A stretch of 64,000 nucleotides of DNA from UBA1181 sp045113275 (GCA_045113275.1 JBGUIU010000362.1:4627-68626); one strand, 5' to 3'; shown: positions 8,161 to 16,956, numbered from the stretch's first letter. The notes: generated by a model not told the origin, from the letters alone. Program-made: numbers and translations.

Positions 8161-8889
8161 TTAAAATTCTAATTTAAATCCGCCATGTTCTTTCATGTCC
8201 TCATATTTCAGCTTATTGAATTTGTATTTTTTTGCTTTCCTTCCTCTTGATGTGTTTTTAGCTTTTGTTGAAGTAGTAGTATCGTCAGTTTCAGATGTTT
8301 CTGTTACTTCTTTTAGGATGCCGACCTGTAAGAGTTTCTTTTGAAAATTCCTTCTATCAAACGTCACCCCTAAAATGGATTCGTATAAATGTTGAATCTC
8401 AGGTATTGTGAATTCATCACCTAAAAGATCGAAGCCAATTGATTCAAAGTATATTTTTTCTCTTAGTTTCTTCTGTGCTGTTTTAAAGACGTTCTCATGG
8501 TCAAATGCCAATGGCGGCATTTCGTTTAGCGGAAACCAACGAGCATCACTTGCATCATCATCTCCTTTCACATCAGCAGGTTGTATGAGTGCAAAAAAAG
8601 CTATTGATACAACTCTCTCTCTTGGATCTCTGTCGATTTGGCTAAAGGTATAAAACTGTTCTATATGATTCGGAGTCAGTCCCGTTTCTTCTCTCAGCTC
8701 TCTGAGTGCGCCCTCTTCTGCCGTCTCATCCATTTTTAAAAATCCTCCAGGGAATGCCCAATAGCCCTTGTATGGTTCGCATCCTCTTTGAATGAGTAGT
8801 ACTTTTAAATTTGTGCCATCGAAACTGAAGATGACACAATCTGTTGTCACCGCTGGGTGTGGATATTTATATGTATATACGTTATTCAT
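8161..8889 (-). CDS. Nudix hydrolase / NrtR-type transcriptional regulator
   Basis: This 242-aa protein has an N-terminal Nudix domain followed by a winged-helix-like region (about residues 145-195) and a basic, Thr/Lys-rich tail. The Nudix box at residues 49-71 is intact (G-x5-E-x7-REL-x-EE-x-GL). The domain should therefore be able to hydrolyse ADP-ribose-like compounds, whereas many NrtR regulators have lost this. NrtR-family proteins control NAD and sugar genes and respond to ADP-ribose-type ligands. The upstream promoter is flanked by two copies of a palindrome, consistent with autoregulation. It is the first gene of a two-gene unit with the ADP-ribosylglycohydrolase. A pure ADP-ribose pyrophosphatase with an accessory domain is the alternative. 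Confidence 0.8.
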   Translation of the reverse strand: MNNVYTYKYPHPAVTTDCVIFSFDGTNLKVLLIQRGCEPYKGYWAFPGGFLKMDETAEEGALRELREETGLTPNHIEQFYTFSQIDRDPRERVVSIAFFALIQPADVKGDDDASDARWFPLNEMPPLAFDHENVFKTAQKKLREKIYFESIGFDLLGDEFTIPEIQHLYESILGVTFDRRNFQKKLLQVGILKEVTETSETDDTTTSTKAKNTSRGRKAKKYKFNKLKYEDMKEHGGFKLEF

Positions 8890-8893
8890 ATTA

Positions 8894-8910
8894 TGTGTAA
8901 TATTTACACA
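8894..8910. promoter_or_regulatory. Candidate operator 1 of the Nudix regulator
   Basis: TGTGTAA-TAT-TTACACA is a perfect inverted repeat with 7-base arms. It covers the predicted transcription start and ends four bases before the start codon of the Nudix/NrtR-like gene. Binding here would block initiation. Confidence 0.65.
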
Positions 8911-8911
8911 A

Positions 8912-8942
8912 CAAATATAGCTAAAATAATTAGAAAAGCAAA
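8912..8942 (-). promoter_or_regulatory. Promoter of the Nudix regulator / ADP-ribosylglycohydrolase unit
   Basis: On the minus strand TTTG (8939-8942) is followed after 19 bases by TATATTTG (8912-8919). This exactly matches the Bacteroidota consensus in both elements and spacing. Confidence 0.8.
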
Positions 8943-8948
8943 TATTAA

Positions 8949-8965
8949 AATGTAAAATTTACACA
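8949..8965. promoter_or_regulatory. Candidate operator 2 of the Nudix regulator
   Basis: AATGTAAAATTTACACA matches operator 1 at 14 of 17 positions, including the whole TTTACACA half, and contains the palindrome TGTAAA-A-TTTACA. It lies just upstream of the -33 element, 55 bases from operator 1. Confidence 0.55.
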
Positions 8966-9075
8966 AAAAAAGAGATGGTGGAGGAAGTTTAACGCAATCT
9001 GATGAGTGGTAATGATTTCAATTATCTGATATATAGGCTATTGTGTTTACTTTGAATAGGAGATGTAGCTCTATA

Positions 9076-9117
9076 AACAAACGGAACCCTACATTTTTTT
9101 GTATGATTCCGTTTGTT
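9076..9117 (-). terminator. Hairpin downstream of the GH13 gene
   Basis: AACAAACGGAA at 9076-9086 pairs perfectly with TTCCGTTTGTT at 9107-9117, and TACA/TGTA pairs inside. It lies 37 bases past the stop of the leftward GH13 gene. The T-run on that strand is weak, so this is a probable rather than certain terminator. Confidence 0.45.
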
Positions 9118-9153
9118 CGTATTAAATCGTAGAAGATAATCCTTGACGATATC

Positions 9154-10824
9154 TTATAGCTTAAATTTTACAATAACGCCTTCGTTTTTAGGAACACAGA
9201 TTTCAAATTGATTAGTAGAAGAAAGGATTCCCTTGTTTTTCTTTCCTGATAGCAGTTCTGTGTATTCTTTGATTTCTCCATTCGGAAGTCCCAAATATTC
9301 AAAAGCATGAGAAGGGATATTGATTCCGATGTTGACATTGGCGTCTTCAAAGTTTGTTATAATCAAAAGAAGCGTATCAGAATCTTTTCTTAAGAAAGCG
9401 AACTGTTTATTGGTGTTGAAGTTCGGATTATTGAAGTTAGCATATTCCAGATCAAAGAACAGACCATCTGATAATGCGGTCTCTTCTCTACAAATACAAA
9501 GAAGGCGTTTATAAAAATCACGAAGAGATGTTTCCTCTTTCTTTGACTTTCCTTTTAGCCATCGATATACAGTAGGGATTGTCCAATAATCAAAGATAGT
9601 GGTACGTCCGTCTTCTCCACTGAATCCTTCATGATCCATTGCTTTTTCACCGAGTTCCTGACCGTTATAAATCATAATAGGACCTTTGTTGATGGTCGCA
9701 GCAACAATCATACCGGCTTTCCCTTTGTCTGCATTGCCCGCAAAATTAGGGTGAGCGATACGTTGTTCATCATGATTTTCGAGGAAGTTAAGCATGTTTC
9801 CTTCAATACCATTAAGACGTTGCCAACAAGATGTGATGTTGTGGCAAGCATTCTCGTTCTGCATGATGCTACGAAGAGTGTCGTAAAAACCTACTTTATC
9901 ATATAGATAATCAAACTTCCCTTCGTATATATAGGTGTGATATTGATTGGGATCATACGTTTCGGCTATGAAGATTATTTTAGGGTATTTCTCTTTTATT
10001 TGAGGGATGACCCAGCTCCAGAAGCTGATAGGAACCATTTCAGCCATATCACAGCGAAAACCATCTATCTTTTTTTTGCACCAGAAGAGGAGTATGTCTC
10101 GCATCTTTATCCATGTATTAGGAATAGGCGATACTACCTGTCTTCGGTTGTCCCAGTAATCGACTCCGTAATTTAGTTTGACGGTTTCGTACCAATCATA
10201 CATGTTGGGGTGACTTGAAAAGCAATCGTTTCCAGTTGCTTTACAAGGAGATTCGCAGTATGGATTGTTTATGAAAGCAGAGGTGTCAAACTGCGGAGAG
10301 AAACTCTCACCTGGAAGATAGTAAAAATTATTTTGATTGGAGAAAAACACATTGGTGTTATCATCTTCGCCTAGATCTTTTACGTTTTTAGGCTTTGCAT
10401 CGGAGTGATATTGCCTAGCCACATGGTTGGGCACAAAATCTATGATGACTTTCATGCCTGCTTTATGTGTTCGGGTGACAAGCTCTTGAAACTCCTTCAT
10501 TCGGTCGGGTACATTGACAGCGAGGTCTGGGTCTATGTCGTAATAATCCTTGATGGCATACGGAGAGCCAGCGATTCCTTTCACTACTTCGGGATGATCT
10601 TTGACAATACCATATTGGGAATAATCCGTTTGGGTGGCATGTTCAATCACACCGGTGTACCAGATATGCGTAATCCCCAGCTCTTTTATTTCTTTAAGAC
10701 GATCCGTTGTGAAGTCATTTAGTTTACCGCAACCGTTTTGAGCAAGGGTTCCGTTGCATTTAGGTTTCTCTTTGGTGTTACCAAAGAGTCTCGGCAATAC
10801 TTGATATATGATTATTTTCTCCAT
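9154..10824 (-). CDS. GH13 alpha-amylase family enzyme, cytoplasmic
   Basis: This 556-aa glycoside hydrolase family 13 protein lacks a signal peptide, so it should act on intracellular alpha-glucans or maltodextrins. The four GH13 regions are present: DFVPNH (129-134), GFRCDMAE with nucleophile D259, AETYD with acid/base E288, and NHD with D352. The N-terminus starts directly with the barrel (IIYQVLPRLFG), so there is no starch-binding or branching-enzyme N-domain. A small beta-domain closes the C-terminus. It begins 12 bases after the PurF-like gene and is the last of a four-gene leftward run. No other glycogen or starch genes are nearby, so product specificity cannot be told from context. 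Confidence 0.88.
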   Translation of the reverse strand: MEKIIIYQVLPRLFGNTKEKPKCNGTLAQNGCGKLNDFTTDRLKEIKELGITHIWYTGVIEHATQTDYSQYGIVKDHPEVVKGIAGSPYAIKDYYDIDPDLAVNVPDRMKEFQELVTRTHKAGMKVIIDFVPNHVARQYHSDAKPKNVKDLGEDDNTNVFFSNQNNFYYLPGESFSPQFDTSAFINNPYCESPCKATGNDCFSSHPNMYDWYETVKLNYGVDYWDNRRQVVSPIPNTWIKMRDILLFWCKKKIDGFRCDMAEMVPISFWSWVIPQIKEKYPKIIFIAETYDPNQYHTYIYEGKFDYLYDKVGFYDTLRSIMQNENACHNITSCWQRLNGIEGNMLNFLENHDEQRIAHPNFAGNADKGKAGMIVAATINKGPIMIYNGQELGEKAMDHEGFSGEDGRTTIFDYWTIPTVYRWLKGKSKKEETSLRDFYKRLLCICREETALSDGLFFDLEYANFNNPNFNTNKQFAFLRKDSDTLLLIITNFEDANVNIGINIPSHAFEYLGLPNGEIKEYTELLSGKKNKGILSSTNQFEICVPKNEGVIVKFKL

Positions 10825-10836
10825 TCAGATGGTTTT

Positions 10837-12246
10837 TTAATCGAAGTAGCTTGAACCGTCGAAGCAGTGTGTGCAGACTTGTTCCTTTGGTAATCCGATT
10901 GCTTCTATTAAATCTTCTATCGTACTGAATTTTAAAGAAGTCAAGTTGAATTGTTGACGAATATCTTCCACCATTTGGTTGTATTCTTTCGAACCTGTTG
11001 TTTGATATTTGTCTAGCTTTATGTCATGTCTTCCTTCGAATTTTTGGATGATGCGTCGAGTGATCAGATCCAATTCGTTATTTTTAGAAGCGAAATTCAA
11101 GAATTCGCAAGGATAAATCAGAGGAGGACAAGAGATACGCATATTCACTTCTTTCACTCCATAAGAGTAAAGAGCGCTTACGTTGTCTGATAACTGAGTT
11201 CCACGCACGATTGAATCATCGCAGAAGATCACGCGGCTGCCACTTAGCAACTGTTTGTTAGGAATCAGTTTCATTTTAGCCACTAGCTTTCTGATTTCTT
11301 GAGTTGCAGGGGTGAAGCTTCTAGGCCATGTAGGAGTATATTTCACGATAGCTCTTTTGTATGGGATACCGCTTCCATTCGAATATCCGATAGCAAAACC
11401 AATTCCAGAATCAGGAACGGCTGCAACGTAATCAGCTTCGCAGTTATCTTTCTTACCCATGAGACAACCTGCGCAGTGACGAGCGCAATCAACGTTTATG
11501 TTCTCGTAGGTGCTGACAGGGTATCCATAATAAACCCACATAAAGGAGCATATTTGCATCTTTTTCCCTGGAGCACGTAACTGCTCAAACCCATCGGCAG
11601 TAATTCGAACGATTTCACCAGGACCGATGTTGTAGCATGGTTCATAATCCAGATTATGGAACGAACATGACTCACAAGAAACAGCATATCCATCTTCGCT
11701 CTTGGCAATCACCATAGGAAGACGTCCTAGTTTATCTCTTCCTGCAATGATTTCGTTTTCAGTCAGCAATAGGATAGAGCAAGAACCTTTGATCTTATTA
11801 TAAACATTTTCGATACCTTCTTTAAATGAATCAGCTTCGGAAATTAATAGAGCAACTAACTCTGTTTGGTTGATTTTGCCGGAACTCATTTCAGAGAAAG
11901 GCATTTTCTTCTCTAGAAGTTCCTTTCCAAGTTGCTCAATATTGTTGATGCAAGCGATGGTAGCTATAGCGAAGCGACCAAGATGAGAATTGATGACGAT
12001 TGGTTGAGCATCCGTGTCACTAATTACTCCGATGCCTGCATTTCCTTTGAATTTTGGAAGGTTAGGTTCAAATTTAGTTCTGAAATACGAACTCTCAAGG
12101 TTGTGGATACTGCGAGTGAAGCCTGCCTCTTTGTCATACATGGCCATTCCGCCACGTTTTGTGCCAAGATGTGAGTTGTAATCGGTTCCATAATATAAAT
12201 CCCATAAACAACTACATTTTTTAATTGTACCAAAAAAACCTCCCAT
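10837..12246 (-). CDS. PurF-like amidophosphoribosyltransferase paralogue lacking the glutaminase cysteine
   Basis: This 469-aa protein has the class-II glutamine amidotransferase fold followed by a phosphoribosyltransferase domain. The latter is intact: VPDSG at 277-281, SGIPY at 292-296 and the PRPP loop FCDDSIVRGT at 341-350. Cysteines at 233, 254, 258, 261, 269, 458 and 461 could hold a metal cluster, as in Bacillus-type PurF. In normal PurF the residue after the initiator Met is the nucleophilic Cys; here the start is MGGFFGT, and the HNGN region is replaced by IACINN. The glutaminase site is therefore lost. Similar MGGFFGT proteins are known to me in Bacteroides. It is annotated as purine biosynthesis in relatives, but could use free ammonia or have another role. 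Confidence 0.8.
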   Translation of the reverse strand: MGGFFGTIKKCSCLWDLYYGTDYNSHLGTKRGGMAMYDKEAGFTRSIHNLESSYFRTKFEPNLPKFKGNAGIGVISDTDAQPIVINSHLGRFAIATIACINNIEQLGKELLEKKMPFSEMSSGKINQTELVALLISEADSFKEGIENVYNKIKGSCSILLLTENEIIAGRDKLGRLPMVIAKSEDGYAVSCESCSFHNLDYEPCYNIGPGEIVRITADGFEQLRAPGKKMQICSFMWVYYGYPVSTYENINVDCARHCAGCLMGKKDNCEADYVAAVPDSGIGFAIGYSNGSGIPYKRAIVKYTPTWPRSFTPATQEIRKLVAKMKLIPNKQLLSGSRVIFCDDSIVRGTQLSDNVSALYSYGVKEVNMRISCPPLIYPCEFLNFASKNNELDLITRRIIQKFEGRHDIKLDKYQTTGSKEYNQMVEDIRQQFNLTSLKFSTIEDLIEAIGLPKEQVCTHCFDGSSYFD

Positions 12247-12284
12247 AGTGATAAAACTTTATTATGTTTATTATGTATATTTTG

Positions 12285-12896
12285 TCAGATTGTATTATTG
12301 CTGTTTTTGAAATTTTCTAATTCGATATAGATGCGTCGAGTTGCCCAAGCATCTAAAGCGGCATAATTTTTTTGTTCATTTGTAAGAAAATCGGCTTCCC
12401 AATTACTTAATCTTTGTTTCTTTGAGATCCGTTTGTCAAATAAATTAGCATATATGCGGGAAAGCCCATTGTCTTTAATGCCGAATTCTTTCACGTAGGA
12501 CTGAAGTTCGATGAAGTTTTTAGGAGAGAAACTATCATTGATGCTTAATCCACGGAAATCATCTTTAAGAGACAATCCGATTTTTAGGATGGATTCATCT
12601 TCCAGAATGGATAGAACTAACTTCAGAATCTGAGGTTCGTTTTTTACTCTAAACAAGAAACAGAAGTCGTCAGCACAAAGTTGTATTAAACTAATATTGT
12701 GTGAATCCCCTTTTTTATGGGATGGCTTTGTTTCTGTATCAAAACCTATAATAGACTGTTTTCTTAATTCAGCTACAGCTTTTTCTGCGTCGTTGATTGT
12801 GGTGATAACATAGATACGTCCATTAAACGTTTCAGAGGGTAGGTTAGCCAGTTCCTCTTTTGTAATTGTATCTCTATACCACGTGACGTTATTCAT
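12285..12896 (-). CDS. 3'-5' exonuclease, RNase D-like DEDDy type
   Basis: This 203-aa protein consists of one DEDDy exonuclease domain. Motif I is GFDTET (D53, E55), motif II lies around GLSLKDD (D112 or D113), and motif III is Y178-x3-D182 in NYAALDAWA. There is no HRDC domain, so it is shorter than RNase D and resembles the stand-alone exonucleases common in Bacteroidota. It likely trims RNA or DNA 3' ends in the cytoplasm. Its start overlaps the DUF5063 gene by eight bases, and the PurF-like gene follows after 38 bases. Confidence 0.85.
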   Translation of the reverse strand: MNNVTWYRDTITKEELANLPSETFNGRIYVITTINDAEKAVAELRKQSIIGFDTETKPSHKKGDSHNISLIQLCADDFCFLFRVKNEPQILKLVLSILEDESILKIGLSLKDDFRGLSINDSFSPKNFIELQSYVKEFGIKDNGLSRIYANLFDKRISKKQRLSNWEADFLTNEQKNYAALDAWATRRIYIELENFKNSNNTI

Positions 12897-13506
12897 TGAA
12901 AAAATCTATTTCTTCTTGATTGTTGAACGTATTTGAATCGTAAGGATTAGAATCCGTTTCGTCTTCGTCGCTGTCCCATTCAGTGGAGTATAGGACGTTA
13001 TGCATAGCACGCAGTGCATTGAGAGCTTTTTGTCCCCAATAAGCTTGGAAGTTATCCTTGCATTCACGAAGAGCATCGTTCATGATGTCGATTTCCGCTG
13101 ATTGGAAGTTGGCGATCATGTCTTTAAGATCTTGATAGATGTCGGATAGGTCTTCGGATATATAAGCAACAATAGGTGTGTCGCTATATTGCATTCCTTC
13201 TTGAAAAACTTCCAAGTATTCGTCGAATTGCGCGGTGGAATTAGCGATTTCCTGACGAATTGATTCATATACTGACTCTGTGACGTATTGCTGTAGATTA
13301 GAAAAGGAAGTATCCTCGAAATCTGGAAGAAGAGAAGCCTTTAGATAAAGGAGAGAAAGCAGTTTGACAGATTTGTCAAAGAATGCTTTTGATTTGTATT
13401 GATTGCAGGTTTCTAGGAACACGCAAAACTCAGCCGCGACAGTGACAAATTCAATGGTGTTTTTGTCATATACGGGATGTTCTGGATATGCTTCTTTATC
13501 AATCAT
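12889..13506 (-). CDS. DUF5063-family protein
   Basis: This acidic, helix-rich soluble protein of 205 aa starts at ATG 13506 (MIDKEAYPEHPVYDKNTIEF). The 30 codons upstream in frame are hydrophobic and unlike the family, so I reject the longer start at 13596. The pairing of DUF5063 directly upstream of a DEDD exonuclease with overlapping ends is one I know from other Bacteroidota, suggesting a joint role in nucleic-acid processing. No catalytic motif is visible. The C-terminal 25 residues are Asp/Glu/Asn-rich and probably disordered. It is the first gene of the leftward four-gene run. Confidence 0.75.
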   Translation of the reverse strand: MIDKEAYPEHPVYDKNTIEFVTVAAEFCVFLETCNQYKSKAFFDKSVKLLSLLYLKASLLPDFEDTSFSNLQQYVTESVYESIRQEIANSTAQFDEYLEVFQEGMQYSDTPIVAYISEDLSDIYQDLKDMIANFQSAEIDIMNDALRECKDNFQAYWGQKALNALRAMHNVLYSTEWDSDEDETDSNPYDSNTFNNQEEIDFFNE

Positions 13507-13731
13507 TTTATCTGGCTTTATTCCGAGTGCAAAATTAAAATATTTTTCTCGTAATAGGTAGAAGGAAGAAAAAAAAATCAACAAATTTATGAACAATATG
13601 GGGGATGAAAAATGAACTGATAGGATAGAAAGAGAGAATAAGATTTCTTATACCTAATTATATATGTCGAAAATTATAATGCGTAGGCTACTTTTTTTGA
13701 GGGAGTTGTTTTATGTTAACAAAAATAATTG

Positions 13732-13739
13732 TATATTTG
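13732..13739 (+). promoter_or_regulatory. -7 element of the rpsA promoter
   Basis: TATATTTG matches TAnnTTTG exactly. A T-rich stretch at 13709-13712 stands at the -33 position. The predicted start of transcription leaves a leader of about 60 bases before rpsA, AT-rich and without an evident Shine-Dalgarno sequence. Confidence 0.6.
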
Positions 13740-13803
13740 CGCCATATTTTATAAAATAATATAATGTCTAACGACTAAAGTGATTAATTATTAACAATTT
13801 AAA

Positions 13804-15597
13804 ATGAGTGATTTAACTAACAAAGTAAATCCAGTTGAAAATTTTGACTGGGAAGCTTATGAAAACGGTGATGTGACAACAAACATCAGCCACGAAGAAT
13901 TGGAAAATAAGTATAGCCAAACATTGAATGTTGTAAAAGACAAAGATGTTGTAATGGGTAAAGTTATTTCCATGAACAAAAGAGAGGTTGTAGTAAATGT
14001 CGGCTACAAGTCAGATGGAATCGTTCCTATGAGTGAGTTCCGCTACAATCCAGACCTTAAAATCGGTGATGAGGTAGAGGTTTACATTGAAAGTCCAGAG
14101 GACAAAAAAGGACAATTGTTATTGTCTCACAAGAAAGCTCGTGCATCTCGTTCTTGGGATTTGGTAAATGAGGCATTAGAGCAAGATCAAATTATTAAGG
14201 GTTATATCAAGTGTAGAACCAAGGGTGGTATGATTGTTGATGTATTTGGTATTGAAGCATTCTTGCCAGGTTCTCAGATTGATGTTAAGCCAATTCGCGA
14301 CTATGATTTGTTCGTTGGTAAGACAATGGAATTCAAAGTCGTTAAGATTAACCATGAATTTAAGAATGTTGTTGTATCTCACAAGGCTCTTATTGAGGCT
14401 GAGTTGGAACAACAAAAGAAAGATATCATTTCAAAACTCGAGAAAGGTCAAGTATTGGAAGGAACTGTCAAGAACATCACTTCTTACGGTGTATTCATCG
14501 ATTTGGGTGGCGTAGATGGTTTGATCCATATCACAGATTTGTCTTGGGGTCGTGTAACACATCCAGAAGAGGTTGTTTCTTTGGATCAAAAGTTGAATGT
14601 TGTTATTCTTGACTTTGATGATGACAAGAAACGTATTGCATTAGGTTTGAAGCAATTAACTCCTCATCCATGGGATGCTTTGGATCCTAACTTAGTTGTA
14701 GGTGACAAGGTTAAAGGTAAGGTTGTTGTTATGGCTGATTACGGTGCATTCGTTGAGATCGCTCCAGGTGTTGAAGGTTTGATCCACGTATCTGAAATGT
14801 CTTGGTCACAACATTTGCGTAGCGCACAAGACTTCATGAAGGTAGGTGACGAAGTTGAAGCTGTTATCTTGACTTTGGATCGTGAAGAAAGAAAGATGTC
14901 TTTGGGTATCAAACAATTGAAACCAGATCCATGGGATAATATCGATACTGAATATGCAGTAGGTACAAAACATGTTGCAAAAGTTCGTAATTTCACTAAC
15001 TTCGGTGTATTTGTAGAGATTACTGAAGGTGTAGATGGTTTGATTCACATCTCAGATTTGTCTTGGACAAAGAAGATTAAACATCCTTCTGAGTTCACTC
15101 AAATCGGTGCAGAGATTGAAGTTCAAGTTCTAGAAATCGACAAAGAAAATCGTCGCTTGAGCTTAGGCCACAAGCAATTGGAAGAGAATCCATGGGATAC
15201 TTTCGAGACAATTTTCACTGTAGGATCAGTTCATGAAGGAACAATCATCGAAATGATGGATAAGGGTGCAGTTATTGCTCTTCCTTATGGTGTAGAAGGA
15301 TTTGCTACTCCTAAGCACTTGATCAAAGAGGACAAGACTCAGGCTAAGGTAGATGAGAAATTGCCATTCAAAGTGATTGAGTTCAACAAGGATGCAAAGA
15401 GAATTATTCTTTCTCACAGCCGTATCTTCGAAGATGCAGTTAAGGAAGAGGATGAAACTACTGAAAAGAAAGAGACTCGCAAGAAGAAATCAACAAAGAA
15501 GGCAGAACCAGCAGTACAAATGGAGAAGACTACTTTGGGTGATATCGAAGGACTTGCAGCTTTGAAAGATCAGTTAGCTGCTGATGAAAGTAAATAA
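13804..15597 (+). CDS. rpsA: 30S ribosomal protein S1
   Basis: This 597-aa protein contains six consecutive S1 RNA-binding domains, recognisable by repeated G-x-V-x6-GxFV-[DE]-GLIH blocks: starts near VVMGKVISMN, IIKGYIKCRT, VLEGTVKNIT, KVKGKVVVMA, KHVAKVRNFT and VHEGTIIEMM. S1 helps the 30S subunit bind and unfold mRNA, and is important in Bacteroidota because most genes lack strong Shine-Dalgarno sites. The C-terminal tail (about residues 540-597) is Lys/Glu-rich. Codon use is strongly biased, as expected for a ribosomal gene. A 12-bp perfect inverted repeat follows the stop. Confidence 0.97.
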   Translation: MSDLTNKVNPVENFDWEAYENGDVTTNISHEELENKYSQTLNVVKDKDVVMGKVISMNKREVVVNVGYKSDGIVPMSEFRYNPDLKIGDEVEVYIESPEDKKGQLLLSHKKARASRSWDLVNEALEQDQIIKGYIKCRTKGGMIVDVFGIEAFLPGSQIDVKPIRDYDLFVGKTMEFKVVKINHEFKNVVVSHKALIEAELEQQKKDIISKLEKGQVLEGTVKNITSYGVFIDLGGVDGLIHITDLSWGRVTHPEEVVSLDQKLNVVILDFDDDKKRIALGLKQLTPHPWDALDPNLVVGDKVKGKVVVMADYGAFVEIAPGVEGLIHVSEMSWSQHLRSAQDFMKVGDEVEAVILTLDREERKMSLGIKQLKPDPWDNIDTEYAVGTKHVAKVRNFTNFGVFVEITEGVDGLIHISDLSWTKKIKHPSEFTQIGAEIEVQVLEIDKENRRLSLGHKQLEENPWDTFETIFTVGSVHEGTIIEMMDKGAVIALPYGVEGFATPKHLIKEDKTQAKVDEKLPFKVIEFNKDAKRIILSHSRIFEDAVKEEDETTEKKETRKKKSTKKAEPAVQMEKTTLGDIEGLAALKDQLAADESK

Positions 15598-15603
15598 AAA
15601 ATA

Positions 15604-15633
15604 AATTCTATCTCGTTTCGGCGAGATAGAATT
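15604..15633 (+). terminator. Inverted repeat after rpsA
   Basis: AATTCTATCTCG pairs perfectly with CGAGATAGAATT around a six-base loop (TTTCGG). It begins six bases after the stop codon. No T-run follows, so it may end transcription only partly or protect the 3' end. Confidence 0.55.
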
Positions 15634-15697
15634 AACAAGAGATTTTAACTGAAATATATTTAAACTAATAGAATTTTCAACTTAATAATTTTTTTAT

Positions 15698-16933
15698 ATG
15701 AAAAAAAGTTTTTTAGCTTTATTTATGGCTATGGGTCTTGTAGCTGGCGTTAATGCTCAAGACGAAGCCACTTCAGAAGAAGCAGCAGTTGCTAATGCTT
15801 CTGAGTCAATTAACCACTGGTCATTAGCTGTTAAGGGTGGTATTAACTATTTGCGTAATGCTGACCAAAAAGTAGATTTTGAAATCGGTGGTGTTGTAGA
15901 GAGAACATTCAATCCTCGTTGGGGAATGGGTATCGAGTACATGTTCTTAAAGAACAATAACATTGCCATGAAAAATCATGGTGAGATGGATGGTGTAAAT
16001 CATGATATTGATGTATTCGGATCTGTCAATTTGTCAAATATCATCGCTCCTTATCGTTCTGCAGGATGGCAGAAATTGAACTGGTATGTAAATGGTGGTC
16101 TTGGTGTTACTATTTACAACAATGAGTTCGCTGCTCAACCAGAAGCAAAAACATACGATGGTTGCAAAATGTTAGGTGTTATTGGTACTGACTTGGAATA
16201 CAACGTTGCTAAGTACATCGCTTTGTTCTTGGAAGGACAATACAGAACTAACTCAAATCGTATTCAAACTAACTACGCTTATGGACGTTCTTTCATCTCT
16301 ATCAACTTCGGTATCCGCGTGTTGTTCGGTGGCGAAAGCAATATCCGCAACATCGCATGGGCTGATTACATCCCAGGTGTAGAAGTTCCAGATTTGACTC
16401 CAATGTTCGAGGCTCAAAAGAAGGAATTGGATGAGAAGGCTGCTGCTATGCAAAAGGAAATCGACGATCAAAATGCTCAAATCAAAGACTTAGAGGCTAA
16501 GATCAAGTTCACTCAAGATTCTTTGGATCGTCACATCTATCAAACTAAGCCAAAAGTAGCTTACACTCCAACTGCAGAGGAAGCTCAAATCATCAAGACT
16601 GCTTTGTCTAACTTGGAATTCGAGTCTGCTAAGGCTACTATCAAGTCTACTTCATTCACTTACTTGGATGGTTTGGCTGAGTTGTTGAAGAAACACCCAG
16701 AGTGGTCAGTAAAATTGTCTGGTCACACAGATAACACAGGTAAGGCTGCAAGTAACCTTAAATTATCTAAGGATCGTGCTGCTGCTGTTAAGAACTACTT
16801 AGTATCTAAGGGTGCTGACGCTGCTAACATTGAATCTGAAGGTTATGGTTCTTCTAAACCTATCGCATCTAACAACACAGCTGCTGGTAAGGCTAAGAAC
16901 CGTCGTGTTGAGGTTGAATTGTTCTCTAAATAA
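15698..16933 (+). CDS. OmpA-family outer-membrane protein
   Basis: This 411-aa protein has a clear signal peptide (cleavage likely after GVNA, residue 20), an N-terminal eight-stranded beta-barrel domain to about residue 215, a charged helical linker of about 60 residues (AQKKELDEKAAAMQKEIDDQ), and a C-terminal OmpA peptidoglycan-binding domain (about 295-411). The latter carries LSGHTDNTG, NLKLSKDRAAAVKNYL and NRRVEVEL. It tethers the outer membrane to the cell wall. Codon use is as biased as in rpsA, so it should be among the most abundant envelope proteins. A strong terminator follows. Confidence 0.95.
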   Translation: MKKSFLALFMAMGLVAGVNAQDEATSEEAAVANASESINHWSLAVKGGINYLRNADQKVDFEIGGVVERTFNPRWGMGIEYMFLKNNNIAMKNHGEMDGVNHDIDVFGSVNLSNIIAPYRSAGWQKLNWYVNGGLGVTIYNNEFAAQPEAKTYDGCKMLGVIGTDLEYNVAKYIALFLEGQYRTNSNRIQTNYAYGRSFISINFGIRVLFGGESNIRNIAWADYIPGVEVPDLTPMFEAQKKELDEKAAAMQKEIDDQNAQIKDLEAKIKFTQDSLDRHIYQTKPKVAYTPTAEEAQIIKTALSNLEFESAKATIKSTSFTYLDGLAELLKKHPEWSVKLSGHTDNTGKAASNLKLSKDRAAAVKNYLVSKGADAANIESEGYGSSKPIASNNTAAGKAKNRRVEVELFSK

Positions 16934-16956
16934 TAGTTAGAGTCATATAAAATGAG

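Noticed and set aside
13507..13596. 30-codon extension of the DUF5063 protein suggesting a membrane anchor
   Set aside because: The extension is AT-rich and not like the family start; the family protein is soluble and MIDKEAYPEHP is a better N-terminus.
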